Of a stretch of DNA of 64,000 nt, positions 23,601 to 36,700 are shown piece after piece (positions within the stretch are counted from its first letter, which is position 1; each line of letters opens with the position of its first letter). Where the stretch lies: NCBI GenBank assembly GCA_951230915.1, contig OX579638.1:14402696-14466695 (forward strand), read 5' to 3'. The translations under genes and the position numbers were made by a program. This DNA is from Antitrichia curtipendula (lineage: Eukaryota > Streptophyta > Bryopsida > Hypnales > Leucodontaceae). The notes beneath the pieces are model-generated. The model made no database searches. It was given only the letters and a program-made list of their open reading frames with translations, and was not told the DNA's origin.

Positions 23601-25567
23601 ATGAAAGGAGCCTTGATTCATGGAAATCAAAGGGTTTCCTGCCTGGAAGTTCAAGAATGTTATTTAGTTCACATTATTATTAGTTCACATCAAATGGACG
23701 TTAATACAAACTTATAAAGGATGGAATGAACCCGTTATTTTCACTATTACGAAGGACGCGCACAGGAACGAAGAGGTGAAGGTTGCTATGAAGGTTGTGC
23801 ACGCATTAATATGAGTTTATGGTGGAATACAAATTATCAATTATTTTGTATTGTATTACAATTACTTGTAGAGTTTTTTCGGAAGACTTTTGTGTAAGTG
23901 ACTCACGGTGCCCAGGACTTTGCCATAAGCTGTTTCCGGAGTGAGGCATTTTCCTTCCAGTGGAGTTGTGCACGCTCCGCATGTGCCACCCACAACACAA
24001 GGCACTCCCGCACAAGCGCATTGACTGAGCGTGCTAATGACCTGCTGTGCAACTGGCACGAAGGAGAACGACACCCCCATCACCGACAGCAAGCCTGAGC
24101 CGATCACAAACCGTGTTCCGGGAATCTTGATTTGCATCACTTGCACGAAGGACGCCACTGAGGCCACAATGAGCGCCGCCGAAATCAAATCTGCAGCACC
24201 GATATCACACCACACTCAGCACAGGGTAATGTAACAGCAACGAAATCGTTCGAATTAGCAGTTTTTAGTTTGGACTTGGTGGCAAGGGTTTGAGCAGTCG
24301 AAAGGGGGTCCTAGATTCTCTTAGAATGCATTATTTGGACACCGAATAAATGAACTATGAATCTTCAAAGTGCTGAACAGTTGTATCCAAAATCGACATA
24401 GGTAGTCGGTTTTAGAAACATATCACAATTAGGTATCATTCAGAGGCATGGAAAAACTACCATTCTAGAGAAGGTGATATACACAAATCTATCGTGAAAT
24501 CGATATACGACTGTAGATGGCTCCTCTCAGAAACTCATCCTAAACTTTCGAGGATAACATCAATTATTGTTAGCAACCTCGCATCGACTGAAAACTCGGT
24601 AACAAAGCCCAGTCTCAGCTTGAATGAAAGAGCTGTAGGAAACGACACTCGAGAAAGTACGCAAACAATGAGCTCTGTGGTTGAGGTGTAAAAGAAAGCT
24701 TACAGGCTTGACTCCCAGGTTTGAAACCAGACATGGCAATCAAGAGCGGCGCTGTGATGATTCCTGCCACCTGTTTCCAACAGTTTTGGTTCACATTAGA
24801 GAAGAAATGCCCTTGAAAAGGCACCATATCAAAGAATCCACTCTCGAACGCTGTCAATGTGACATTATGCTAACATGGATTATCACATGTATCATAGACA
24901 ATTTAAAGTCCACATTTTCGAAACGAAGACAAAAGGAATCTGCTCCTAAGATTAACGTAATTGAAAAAATATTATGCGATCGTTCTACGAATTACGCAAC
25001 ACAAGCGCCACCCTTGGTATGTCTTTTCAGGCTGAAATATTTCATTGGAGCTATCTCTGAATGGAGACACAAAGGCTGAATCCTAATCTGGCATATTTCA
25101 TTTATAAAGTCAAAGTTTCATAGTTGCACAGATTGTAGTTCCAAACTTCTTTAATGCAAACTATGACAATACTACATCCCCAGAACGGGATTAATGAGAA
25201 ATTCTCTATGGAAATCGGTGTCCAAAAGCGATCAATTCTTTGTTCTAATGTAAGATCCAAAGCCGGAGCAACCTCATAAAATTACTGACAGCTAAGCTCA
25301 AATCATTTAAATCTATTTGCGGTCCTGAAAAATTGGCATGGTGTGTTGTGAGAGAGAGAGAGAGAGAACGGGAGAAGTAGGACTTGCCATCGCGAGAGCG
25401 TGTTGGAGACCCATAACGGTGGCCACCAGGATGGAGAGCTTCTCATTGTGGCCGAAGAAAGGCGGCATGGGGCGGTCATGCTTCCAGGGCGGAGTAGGCA
25501 TACACAAGAACCGCCAGTTGTAGTTGCCCACTATCCGCTCCTTCCATTTCCCTCCCTTCGTCGCCAT
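20653..25567 (-). CDS. UapA-type urate/xanthine permease (nucleobase-ascorbate transporter family)
   Basis: Nine exons in transcript order: 25567-25388, 24770-24704, 24190-23907, 23322-23155, 22735-22589, 22426-22341, 21875-21226, 20973-20856 and 20695-20653. Phases agree throughout and give 580 aa, close to fungal UapA (about 574). The N-terminus has NYNWRFLCMP and PPFFGHNEKL, then the TM1 LQHALAM motif. TM8-10 carry MECIGD and VADGIN, with the acidic residues that bind substrate in UapA (E356, D360 and D388 equivalents). The NAT signature reads AQNNGVISLSR, followed by GGMTTFLF. The protein should have 14 membrane segments and import urate and xanthine with protons at the plasma membrane. 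Its closest look is to fungal/algal UapA-like permeases, not to the usual plant NATs. Oddities are a GC...AG first intron (donor ATG|GCAAGT) and Ser where UapA has Thr in the signature. The exon-6 start was chosen because it preserves the spacing FGSP-x6-VIGLLVG. Family assignment is firm; substrate is inferred. Confidence 0.92.
25350..25368. repeat. (GA)n microsatellite in permease intron 1
   Basis: About nine GA/AG units lie some 20 bases downstream of the unusual GC donor of intron 1. Confidence 0.8.
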
Positions 25568-27931
25568 CTCCTCAATATCAACGCTCTCTCCTCAGGGCAA
25601 CACTTCCAGATTTTCACATGGAGGGCCTTGGGTTATGACGCCACGCACTCTTCTGAAAATGCTTCAAAGACTCAAAGAAAAAAAGCTTTCACTGTAAAAC
25701 ACTCGTTATCTAGACTCTAACTAACAGTGCCCATTGACGATGCCCATTGACGATGACAGATTAGCGGTCCATAGAATTTTACAGGCGAAGGTTGAATGCT
25801 ATGTTTCGCAACTAAAGCTCTACTTCGTCCTTCTGCAACAAACTGACATTAAGACCTCCACAACGACGAAGATACCTCCACAGCGAAGCCAGGACTCTGG
25901 AGGCACAAACACAAATGTCAGTGTATTGGAGCACTTATCATCACTAGTGCAAGACTCTCATCATCTCTGCAAGCAGCGTTGACCATATTTGTCTGTATAT
26001 ATGAATTCATAGAAAGCGCTGCTCAAAACTCTACACGAGAAGATCGAATTCTTATTTTGCAAGTGAAGCTCGATTTACTCCTTTGCAATACCTATACAGC
26101 AAGCCCGATCATATGTTGCGAATCCGAACGCAGTTTGGATGCAAGCACACAAACGCAAGACCACCAAGAATTACCCACACTGCAGGACTATGATCCCATG
26201 GTTTCAATTCCCAGCATCCCCGTCAATCAAGGAGCACCTCCATCGCTGCCGGAATAGCTAACTTTGGAGGCTGACTTGCTGCAATCGAATCCAGGCCCGG
26301 CCCAGCTGCGCCATATCTAGAAATAGAAAAGCTTGTGGTTGTTTCGAAACTCAATTTAGGATGCCGCCAAGGAGGCTTACGCAGCCCGTTTTGATCATCC
26401 ATCACGAGGAGGTGGCGAGTTACTGGAGTGCAGAAATGGTGTTGCCAGTCCATGGCGTTTGGAGAGATGCTGGGATTCAGTCTCTTGTAATTTTTTTTAG
26501 TTCACCCACTCACGGCATTTGGGAGGAGATTCAGGTGTCTGTGGCTGTAATTATGGTGTGTGAGATTAGACTGAGAGGGTCTCTAATCTTTTTAATTTTT
26601 AATTTGGGATGTTCGCAAGGAATCCTCACTGCTGGGAGCTGGCAGCTAAGTTTTGGATGGGGATTTTCCAGATGGATGGAGCTGTCGTCTTGCCGAATTA
26701 ATGGAAGAGCTCGCACGGCGCACTGCAGCTCGGCAATGCAAGGCCTCGTAGTTTGCGTCTAAAGTCGAAACAAAGTGGACAGACTCTTCACAGTGAATGG
26801 TTAACTTCTGCATGAATGTCAAGGACTAGATAATGCTTTAGATGTGTATATCTGTACTTTTCGCAAATCTAAGGGTGTAGAAAGAGGGTTTGCTTTATGA
26901 GTTATAATACTTTTTTTATTATCCAAGGGAACAGTGACAAATCGGACTTGAAAATTGGACTTGATATTATGAGTTGTGCACTTGATTCAACTAATATCAT
27001 CAATTGAGAAAGTTTTTAAGAACAAAATTGTGTACTCCATAATACATTTATGGAAAGAAGAAAAAATGTTTTATGGTGGGTAGTTGTAAAATCAATTGGA
27101 ACCCCAATTCTATCAAAATCTAGAAGAGCATGTTATTTTAGAATGTCAATCTTAAGCTGTTTAACTTCTCTTATATATTTTCGGGCACTTCAACAATAAG
27201 ATATCTTTGGAGTGTCTTAAATCTATGAATGCAGTTAATACATTTTGACAGAAACTTGGATCAGAGTTAGTTTCACGATAACTTCTCTTGCATGAACCAA
27301 TGACATAGATTGATATATTGGAGGAGTTACAATTTTTTACCAATATATCATAGCTTCTACAAACACGCTTGCTATCTTCAGTTTGAAAACTTGGGGTGAA
27401 TTGTGATCACATTAGAACCATTACTTGACATGCTCAAATTTTACATCAATTTCAAAAGAGTCCTCAAACTTCATTTCTCCCATCCTTGCTCACCAAATGT
27501 GTCATACTTCATCAATTGACCAATCACCAAGTAGCTCATATGAAAAATTGAGGACTAAACTTAGATTTGAAAGACCATTGCTTGACACATTGAATCAAGA
27601 GAAAGCAAAATATTTTGAGAGATATGAAACTAGAATTAAGTGCAAGAAGAATATTTGGATAGGCCCAGAGTGCCTATCATCCACATTTGATGAGTGTCAA
27701 ACCCTTTGAGGGCAACGGTGCCTGTCCTCTTGAATACATGGTTAGCACAAACAGGATTCACCTCTGCAGAATCAGTTGGTGAACTGTATCGGGAATTTTG
27801 CATGGAATGATGCCTTCATTCGATGCGGTGAAATTTGCTGCTGTAGACTCGCACTCATGCAGTACTTTGTCAAAAAAACAAAAAAATCTAGCCCCAGAAT
27901 CAACGTAAGTAACAAAATCTCAGAGGAGTCT
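25568..27931. other. Permease upstream region and intergenic DNA
   Basis: 25568-26760 has intermediate GC content and several short open frames without a recognisable domain. It probably contains the permease 5' untranslated region and promoter. 26760-27931 is AT-rich with no gene supported. Confidence 0.4.
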
Positions 27932-28806
27932 TGTACAGTACCCGGAAGGAATGTTACGTAATGCATGTTTTGGCATTCCAAACAAGTTTGTATAACAAAA
28001 AGTATAAAGCTCATTTCAATCCCATATTTTTGGTATTTGATTCTCATGCATTTTCAATTGACCATACCAAATTTTGGTTACTAAAAACCAAAATCCTATT
28101 TTTGGTAAGTTGTTTTGTGTCAAAATCAAGGTTTTACAAGAAAGTTGATTAAAACATATTGGTGATGAATTTTTGAGATTTGATTATATGGATATGTAGG
28201 AGACATCCATATACACATCTTTTCTATTAACTAACATCTTTTAAAAGTTTAAAATTCTATCAATAGAGGTCCAAATGCCGGAGTGATCATGACCAAATTT
28301 AGTAAAATACATAATTCTTTGTGGAAATTAACTTTTGGCAAAATAAACATATCATCATGTTCAACGGTATAGATTTAATCATAATGTATGAATCAAATAG
28401 CACAATTTAATTTCCACAAAGAATTATGTATTTTACTAAATTTGGTCATGATCACTCCGGCATTTGGACCTCTATTGATAGAATTTTAAACTTTTAAAAG
28501 ATGTTAGTTAATAGAAAAGATGTGTATATGGATGTCTCCTACATATCCATATAATCAAATCTCAAAAATTCATCACCAATATGTTTTAATCAACTTTCTT
28601 GTAAAACCATGATTTTGACACAAAACAATTTACCAAAAATAGGATTTTGGTTTTTAGTAACCAAAATTTGGTATGGTCAATTGAAAATGCATGAGAATCA
28701 AATACCAAAAATATGGGATTAAAATGAGCTTTATACTTTTTGTTATACAAACTTGTTTGGAATGCCAAAACATGCATTACGTAACATTCCTTCCGGGTAC
28801 TGTACA
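27932..28806. repeat. Long inverted repeat: two 400-bp arms, 75-bp loop
   Basis: The left arm 27932-28331 and right arm 28407-28806 are reverse complements over their full length. Only a handful of mismatches can be seen, for example near 28106/28632 and 28126/28612. The loop is 28332-28406. Each arm is open for about 60 codons in the same frame, giving near-identical peptides on opposite strands; these are shadows of the repeat and not genes. The outer ends sit in TGTACAGTAC-type palindromic sequence. A transcript across it would form a stem of about 400 bp, a good substrate for Dicer-like enzymes. Confidence 0.9.
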
Positions 28807-28899
28807 GTACAGTACTGTACTGAAGAATACCAAGATACTGTACCGGAAACCGAGATTCAGAGTTCTCCGGGATGTTTAACCCTTAAACAACGGGCTCAT

Positions 28900-29090
28900 A
28901 ACCGTGGAAATCATTTGTTTTATCACCGTGTGAATTGTTGGATTAAAATAATGCAAAAGCACTCATTAGAAGTCAAACTATTGTTGAAGAACTTCCCTTT
29001 TCTCGCAAAATTTGGAGGATAAATAGTTGCACTCCTATCTTGCATGGAGAGATTCTTTGTCATTCATCAGCCGGAAAATGTCCTCTGCGG
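28900..29090 (+). repeat. Dispersed repeat shared with about 62930-63090
   Basis: The stretch around AAAAGCACTCATTAGAAGTC, CTTCCCTTTTCTC, TAGTTGCAC and GTCATTCATCAG recurs in the same order and orientation at about 62960-63082, with roughly one base in five changed. The element type is unknown. Confidence 0.5.
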
Positions 29091-29136
29091 CATTTATGGG
29101 TTTAGAAAATTGAGTGTTGTCCAAAAGAAACATATA

Positions 29137-29519
29137 AGGTAGTCAGTGCTTTAGAAGCGCCCATCTTTTTCAAACCGCCCCTATTTTTTAGGTGGAGAAT
29201 GGAGATGGGGTGATCTTTAAATGGACCAGTTTAGCAATTGAATGCATCAAGAAAATTTTATTTTTCTATTGCAAGAGCCAATCATTGTCTTTGATTTCCG
29301 CACATCTCTTTACAAGTTGCAAGTGGACGGATTTTGGAAGGCCTATGTTCACAAATAGGTGCCTATACCCCAAATCTTTGAAAATTTATAAGTAATTCAA
29401 AAATGTTTGGAAAAATACAAAACCACTTGTGTTAGGTTCTACATCTATTTTTCTTTCTCTGAAAAATGATCTATATTTTTTTTTGTCTACAAAAGCTTGT
29501 GATAAGCCGGATCAGACCT
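29137..29519. mobile_element. MITE family B, diverged copy 3
   Basis: Starts AGGTAGTCAGTGCTTTAGAA after TA and ends GGATCAGACCT before TA. The interior (29390-29470) matches the family B interior in reverse complement, around CCTAACACAAG and TTTTTCAGAGAAAG. It is clearly older than copies 1 and 2. Confidence 0.45.
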
Positions 29520-30367
29520 TAAATGGTGGCTTCAAGAGCATGTTACCTTATATAACACTCAAAAGCCATCATGCATCCTACTCATCACTTGAACCTCTAC
29601 CCATGCACTTAGCTACTAATAAAGTATTGTTGGGTGTTGAATATTCTTGATACCATCTAGAGTAGAACCGAGGTAGTGACACTATATGTTGCTAACTATT
29701 ATGGACATTGATACTCAAAACTTGGGCTATAGCTAATAATAATTTATGCTGCTGGACTCAGTAAAATTTGCTTTTGCGGTAGGAGCTTATGAAACATTGA
29801 ATCTCAATGGGGTAGGAAGACCTAAATATCCTTAAAACAAAACTCCAATTTTTGAGGTTTTGCTCACTTCTGGTTTGACATTTTGGAGTGTGAAAATTCA
29901 ATTCTTAGATGCACATTTTTTAGTACACATGTAAGTTTGGATGCATTTCTACAAATTATTGAGTGTTTTGGCCTCAAAAATTCAGTTCTTGCAATTGTTG
30001 AAGGACTAATGAAGAGTTGCCTTGGCAATTTGGGGACACTTGAGGCCACGGCACTTCAATTGCTCCATAAGGGCAATGGCACAAAAAATTAGCTTTTGTG
30101 TTGTAAATATTGCATTTTGAAAAACAATATTGATTTCCCTTCTCTTTCTCTTCTTTATTATTTTAATACAACAATCCAATGTTTGGATTCTAGAACAAGT
30201 CTTTCTTGAAATTTTGGTGACTTTACGAATATTTCTCAATGTTTGGTTCATCACAAAGGGATCATTGTAATGCAAGGTGTAAAAGATTTCCACAAAGTGG
30301 ATTTCAAGTTGGTATAGAAATTCTCAAATCTCAACCTAACCATCTGTATCATATTAAGGTATGTAAA

Positions 30368-30770
30368 TTAAGTTGACACCATCTTCAATGTTCAAAAGTA
30401 CTAATGCAAGGGAGTCCTATTTGTAGGGACCTAGAGGACATAAAATAGTATATTTTAAAATTTTCCTTGGTTGGCATATCTCCACCTAGTATGGGATTAG
30501 ACCACCAAACTTTCAACTCCAGATCATTCAATTTGGGTACAATAAATGTAGTGAAAACTCCTAAACCTCAAAGTGTGACAAATTAACAAAATTGATTTTT
30601 AAATATAAAATGATTTTTTTTAATTTCAAAAGTAAGAAATCTGATTACCATCAAGTTAGACATCTTCAATAAAAATTTCATGTTCATTGGACTTGTACTT
30701 CAAAAGTTATAGCAAATGATATCAACATCACTCCAATTGTGACGAAAATTAGGACATGTATTTCTTACAA
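30368..30770 (-). repeat. Dispersed repeat, copy 2 (inverted relative to 7028-7435)
   Basis: Reverse complement of the repeat at 7028-7435 with scattered differences. There is no reading frame and no terminal repeats that could be recognised. Confidence 0.6.
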
Positions 30771-32979
30771 TGACCAAGTAAAGAATTTAAAATTGAAATT
30801 TTGTGTATGTAGTTAATACAAAGGTGAAATTTAGATCCTATGATTACAATTTCCATTTTTTAGAAATTTTTCCGTCCAAAAATCTTGATCAAAAAATGGA
30901 TATTTGTTGTGTTTAGAGTTATAGGAAACCAATTAGAGTTTTAGGATTTAGGCCCACATATAAAAGATTTTTGGAAGTTAAGTGATGTGCTTGTGGAATA
31001 GATTCAAAATTTTCATTATGGGTTATTTGTCACTTTAGACAAGTGATGATTATAGTTTTCAAAAGACAATCATTTTTTTTTTTTTTTTTTGTATATGTGT
31101 GAATTTTTCAAACCAAGGCTTATTGAAATCTTAGAGTGTCTATAGGTGCATGTTTTAAGGGCCTTTGATAATATTCAAGAGCATTCATTGAAGATTCTAT
31201 TACTTTTCAACTATGTAGCAATAATAAAAGGTGGAGACATTAGTAAACTTCAATAAACTCCTACTAGACATAATTGGAACGGCAAACAAAATTATGATCC
31301 TAAACTTTAGATTGGGGGGAGGGTCCTAAATTTTTATTGCTTAGTAGAAAATTGATATGGACAACTCTTCTGTCCTTGAAGGCAATAACAATAAAAATGT
31401 ACAAATTTTCAAAGTACCTTGAAAATTTGGTCAAGTCTACCTAAAAAGGTGGGCTTGATGCAAATTCAAGGGCCTTTAGGCCAAAATGCTCTTAACCAAT
31501 CATTTCAAAAGAACTTGCATCATGCACTGCCCTAGTTCACAGAATATATTAAAACTATAGATATAACACTTTTAAAGTCCCTCTCTTACTTCACACTACC
31601 CCAAGAGGCCATATACTCAGAATATTGACTTTTTAAGAACAAATCATGGATCTTGAGAGGTTTTCTAAGCCTTAAGTTCTCAATTTGAATGTAGAGAGGA
31701 GAGAGAAATTCCAACCCTTAAAGTAGCAACATTTATAACTATCAGTGTACCCATAACCATCACCTCTAAAATCTTGAGAAGTGAATAGATGTGAATACAA
31801 GGATGTAGTGTATCAAAATATCAGACCCAAATGTTGGTATTAAGTGCATGTATAGTCGTCTCTTTAAAATTCACAACTTATCCTCACATTGTCCAAATAA
31901 TACATTTGAAAGTGCACAAGAATTATTGTATTCTTGCTAGTAGGATCCAATGATTTGTTGGATGTATATTAATAGACATCATGTCTAAAATCCTTAAATC
32001 AAAGGTATTGCTACCTTATAAATGAAGAGTGTAGAAAGGATACAACATATATTTACATTCCTTTGTCTTTCAATTTGCAAAACTTTTATACAACTTGCCC
32101 TCGAGGACTCTTACCTCTTGCAAAGAGAAAATCAGGAAAAATCTTTTATTAGTCTAAAGTACTTTACCAAGAAGATATCTTGGATAGTCATAGATATTAT
32201 TCTGTAATGAAGGCAACAAGTACAATTGATGGGTTTGGATCCAAGGTTGGTTTAATTTATAAAAAACCTCTTTACACCCAAAATTTTACCATGGCCAAAA
32301 GATTCATTGCATCCCATAAGCTAGATTTTAGGACATTGGTCATGTAAGATTTTAGACTTATTTTCATCAATTCCCTACCTATTGAGGAACCCTCTCCTCC
32401 AACAAAGATTTTGTACCATAACTAATTAATCACTAAGCTTTGGGAGTGTGCTAAGAATCCATGAGCTCTACAATTTGCTATAAATAGAAAGAAATATTAA
32501 TAGTATTTGAATTCGTTTGTCCTATTAGTGCATGTGACACTTATTATCATTGTCACAAGACTCATAATACATTTAAATTAGTACAAACTAACATTATAGT
32601 ACAATATTGTATTATGGTAGAATACCTATAGTCAACCACTTAAGCAAATTTTGTGCATGTTTTGTGCAATAGAAGGCAATGTAAATTTTTTGTTCTGTAG
32701 AAAGATAGAAATGACAAACAATGCCAATTTTTTGTGATTTTTCCCCTTCAATTCAAATTACTATGAATTTTGAAAGCCAAAAGTTGGCTTCAACTTATAC
32801 CCAATATATAGTCTTTAAATTCTAATCTTTCCATAACTACTTTCCTACTCACTACTTCCTACTTTCTTGCGTACTACATCAGGACATGTGTCATGACTTT
32901 ATAGTCCCAACTCTGCAAAACAAAAAAAATCACATTCCAAACTTTGGTTGGAATTTTGCTTGATATTGAGTGATGCTAC

Positions 32980-33229
32980 CTACGTCCATTTTCAAGCTTC
33001 GCAATTCCTCATTACCGTCCAGGAAATCACCAAGTTCACAAGAGGAAATGAGCGGGGTAAGCAAGTCCTTAGTCAAACGCCCTCTGGCGCTCTGGGAGGT
33101 CGCTTGTCTTGTAGATGCCACAGAACCAAACCTTGGGTTCTGAGCTCCTGATGGGTCCACAATTGCAAATGGAATATGGAACAAGGACCAGTTCCTGACT
33201 TCAATTGTATTTGGCTTCTTGACAGACAC
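32980..33229 (-). other. Unrecognised exon-like open segment
   Basis: A minus-strand frame stays open for about 99 codons (33229 to 32930) and is preceded by an acceptor-like AATTTTTAG|GTG. It contains a donor-like GGACGTAG|GTAGC at 32980. The translated text (VKKPNTIEVRNWSLFHIPFAIVD at the start, then an ELGDFLDGNEELRS segment) has normal protein composition, but its family was not recognised. It lies about 500 bases beyond the nicalin stop codon. It may be a stray exon, a retro-inserted gene fragment or chance. Confidence 0.25.
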
Positions 33230-33730
33230 CTAAAAATTTACATAACGTACACTGTCGAGCAGGTCAATGCAACCATTTACGTATAAGAACACCTGTAGAA
33301 TACATTTTCAGAACTCAACAAGCTACGAAACTGCACATGCAAGACAGGCACACTGCAAAATTCTTAAATACTCATTCTTGCTCATAGTCACAGATATCAA
33401 TTTCAAATAACATATACCATTTGATTCTACCCTGTAAGCAAGCAGCAGTATACCTAAGATACTGAGCAAACTAAAATACCTTCGGTATCAAATACAACTG
33501 GCATCAGAGAAAGAAAGGTCTGCTTCCAGGTGGGACTAGTAAAGAAATCTACCTAGAGCCTGCACTGTGAAAGCAGTGGGCTCTTGACAACCATCCATCC
33601 ATGCAAGCCTACGTCAGTTTGCGGTTCAGCAGCCAACTGGACTACCAGTATAAAAATCGTCTACGGTGTTTGGATCACCTGCCCCTATTGGCGAAGTTAA
33701 AGCGGGTGATCAGGATCACTGGAAGGCCTC

Positions 33731-36700
33731 TTAATTTGATTTGAACTTTCTCGATGGTGTCTTCCGGAATACTCCACGGAAGTCATCCACACCCTGCACA
33801 GATATAGTAACAAATCAGTTCAATCCTGATTGAAGGCCACATTAGACTACGAGTTGACAACTTTGGTGTTATAAAGGGAAGGCTTGATGGGAAAGTGGTA
33901 GCTAGTATAGGACCCTGTTGGATTTATAGAACCAGAAGTCAATGTAATTAACCCCTACGAAACCTCATTCTTTTAAGTCTTTAATTAGACCCTAAGCGGG
34001 ACAGGCTGCACGGCCTAGCACCTGTTCCGGCCTTATCAGACCCTACTCGCTTTGCAATGTACAGTTCGTGATTTACAAGGGTCCAAGTAGCCAACTTGAT
34101 TATTTCTACAACCACCATTCAGAACTAGCCCTCAAGACGAGTGCAGAAAGTACCATCTCACATAGCTAGGGACAACTCACAAATAGCTAGGGATTGTACC
34201 TTGGTCAGAATAAATAGAACGATGTAGAGAAGTATCAAATATGATCCAACAACAAGCGCTACAATGAAGTCAAATGTTACACTGGCCACCTGCCACCATC
34301 AGCCACACAAATTCAGCGAACTTTACACCAAGTACTGTTAAAAAGTGAACTCAGCAATTGCAAAGGCTGAAACCACAATCCAGGTTTATAAAATTAATCC
34401 AAGAATATTCATTGCAAGAAACGATATAAATGTACAAACCTGATGCACATTAAGTTGAGCCTTCGTCGTTTCATAAAATACAAAAGTGGAATCTAATGTC
34501 TCATGCTGTAAACTTGCATCTTTTGTGTGCTGTGCTAATTCCTGTAAAGACGAGGTTTGGAACATTTCAGTTCCACAGTTGCAACTTAATAGCAGTTGCA
34601 AAATTAACCACCAAATACTACTAAATAAAGGGCAGGCAAGATAAATACTTCAAAAAAACATGACAACCGGCTACAATACCTTGCGCAATTCAGCGATAAT
34701 AGGGGCGTTCTTTCCAAGAAAAGGAGCAACTCGGGGTGTGCTGCCCAGCAAATCAAGCCAAGAACGCACATACGCAGGATCAAGAGCCAGATCAGATCCT
34801 GCTGCAAACACCTCAACCTGCGACCCTTGCTGACCATAAATACGTCTCTGATGCACAAACACAATTACATTTAGACAATTCCCACTGGAAAGGAAACTTA
34901 AACACTGGCTTCCAACACCAGGAATCATTTCTGATTGGCGCTGTTTTGAGTTCACAATTTGATCATCACCAGAGTTGTACTAAAGAATAACAATTCAACA
35001 AATAGTTTAACATTCAGGTGAAAATTTAGACACCAAAAGAAATAGTAAATACACATAAGCAGTAAATTGAAGCGCAAATCATGGCCTAACTCAATGCACC
35101 ATGGAGATGCAGGCTATTAAAACAGAATCATCCTGCAGCAAACCACTAAGCATAGATGCAGAAATTGATGAAGAGTGTTCAAGAAACATTACCGCTAAGC
35201 TCTCTGCAACAACCTTAATATTTTTCATGAAGACACTCTCATTCACAGCTCTCCTGCACATTTTGGAAACAAGGAGATAAATTCAACTAGCGAACAGAGT
35301 CTGTTACATACAAATGAATAAAAGAATTACCAAAGATCACCTGCAGTCAAGTTTAGAACGATGAAATTGTACCTACTGTCTGCTATGCCTCCAGTTCGCT
35401 CAAACAACTCCGGAGCTTCTTCCAACTGCGACAAGGTCGCAGCAGTAATACGTTGACGGGAAAATTGTTCATGCTCCCATGCTACCTGCATTAATTCACC
35501 CAACATGTTAAGACCACAAACATTCACACCCTATTCTCAGACAAGCTGCAACTCTGCAATAAGTACACACCTCACCATGGTGAAGCTAAATTTCTCACAC
35601 CTAACAGAAATTGTCATATCAAACCCCCAAAGAACTCGTCGCTTGAATAGTATCAGCCCAATTCTAAGATCAAGATCCAGAATTTACAATCCAGAATATA
35701 AAAAACAAGATGATACATACCCGCGAGTTGGAGATGTTGATCTTTTTATGCTTGAGTTCCACAGTCAAACCCAAACCTTCAGCCACATTTTTAATCTCCT
35801 GCAAAATGACATCCGTCAGACACTTCAGAACAGAAAATCATTCAAGGAGAAGGAAGTGAAGCCACGCCTTATTAAGAATATCAGAAAATCATTCATCCTT
35901 CCGATAATGCATTTTCATACTCTGCATATAGTCAGGACTTTGAATGTTCTCGACTGTGAAAACTAGTCCTGGATGCACTCGATTCACGATCATTCAAGGA
36001 AGAGAACGAGCTCTAGAGTAGAGCGAGTCTCAAAAAGTAGCAACAAGATATATGTAATTAACTCAATACGAAAAGGACGATGAAAGAGAACATACAGAAA
36101 GTATCTGTTTGATAAATGCGTTTTCAGGAGGTTTGGACACATGCAACCACATCCGATCACTTGAAGAACCAAGAGAATTCAAACACAGAGCATACTCCAT
36201 GCTTTCTCTCAACCGCTGATCGAAGTTTCGAAGCCACTGCATAACAAACATATAAATCAGATAAAATCGCACCAAGGTAAACTTCAAGGAGAAAAGAGTC
36301 ACACGTACAAAAGAGTCGCACATAGGAATTGATATATATACATGGACCAATTACTCTAAGAATGAAGTACAGAACACCAGATGAAAACAACAGAAGACTC
36401 ACATTTTGTGTACCATTGTAGTTATATGGGCCCCCAGATGTCAAACCAAAAAGCAAGTTATAGGGTCCTCTCGTGTTAGGGTTGGCATACAACCGTGAAA
36501 ACAACCGAGCCAGCTCCAACAGCATGACAACTCCGCTTCCGCTGCTGCCACTACCTACTGCTAGTGCCTGCAACCACCAACCAAAGTCACTAGTACCGTT
36601 TACTTCAAGCCCACCGCAACAGCACCCTCCATACAAATAGCTAAAACTGAGCCTAATCCCCTCTTAAGCTCTGGTCATACAACATTCTGAAAACCAGCAC

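Larger units (their letters stand above)
28807..33730. other. AT-rich intergenic DNA with dispersed repeats
   Basis: No intact gene is supported. The interval holds a MITE family B copy (29137-29519), the second copy of a dispersed repeat (30368-30770), a T18 run near 31074-31091, an exon-like open segment at 32980-33229 and the 3' flank of the nicalin gene. Confidence 0.45.

Noticed and set aside
27931..28152. 73-codon frame and its near-identical twin on the other strand at 28586-28777
   Set aside because: The two are the same arm of the inverted repeat read twice. There is no start context or domain.
35505..35966. 153-codon plus-strand frame
   Set aside because: Antisense to nicalin exon 8 and its introns; no domain.
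36157..36636. 159-codon minus-strand frame
   Set aside because: Nicalin exons 6 and 7 read through their intron; the spliced model explains it.
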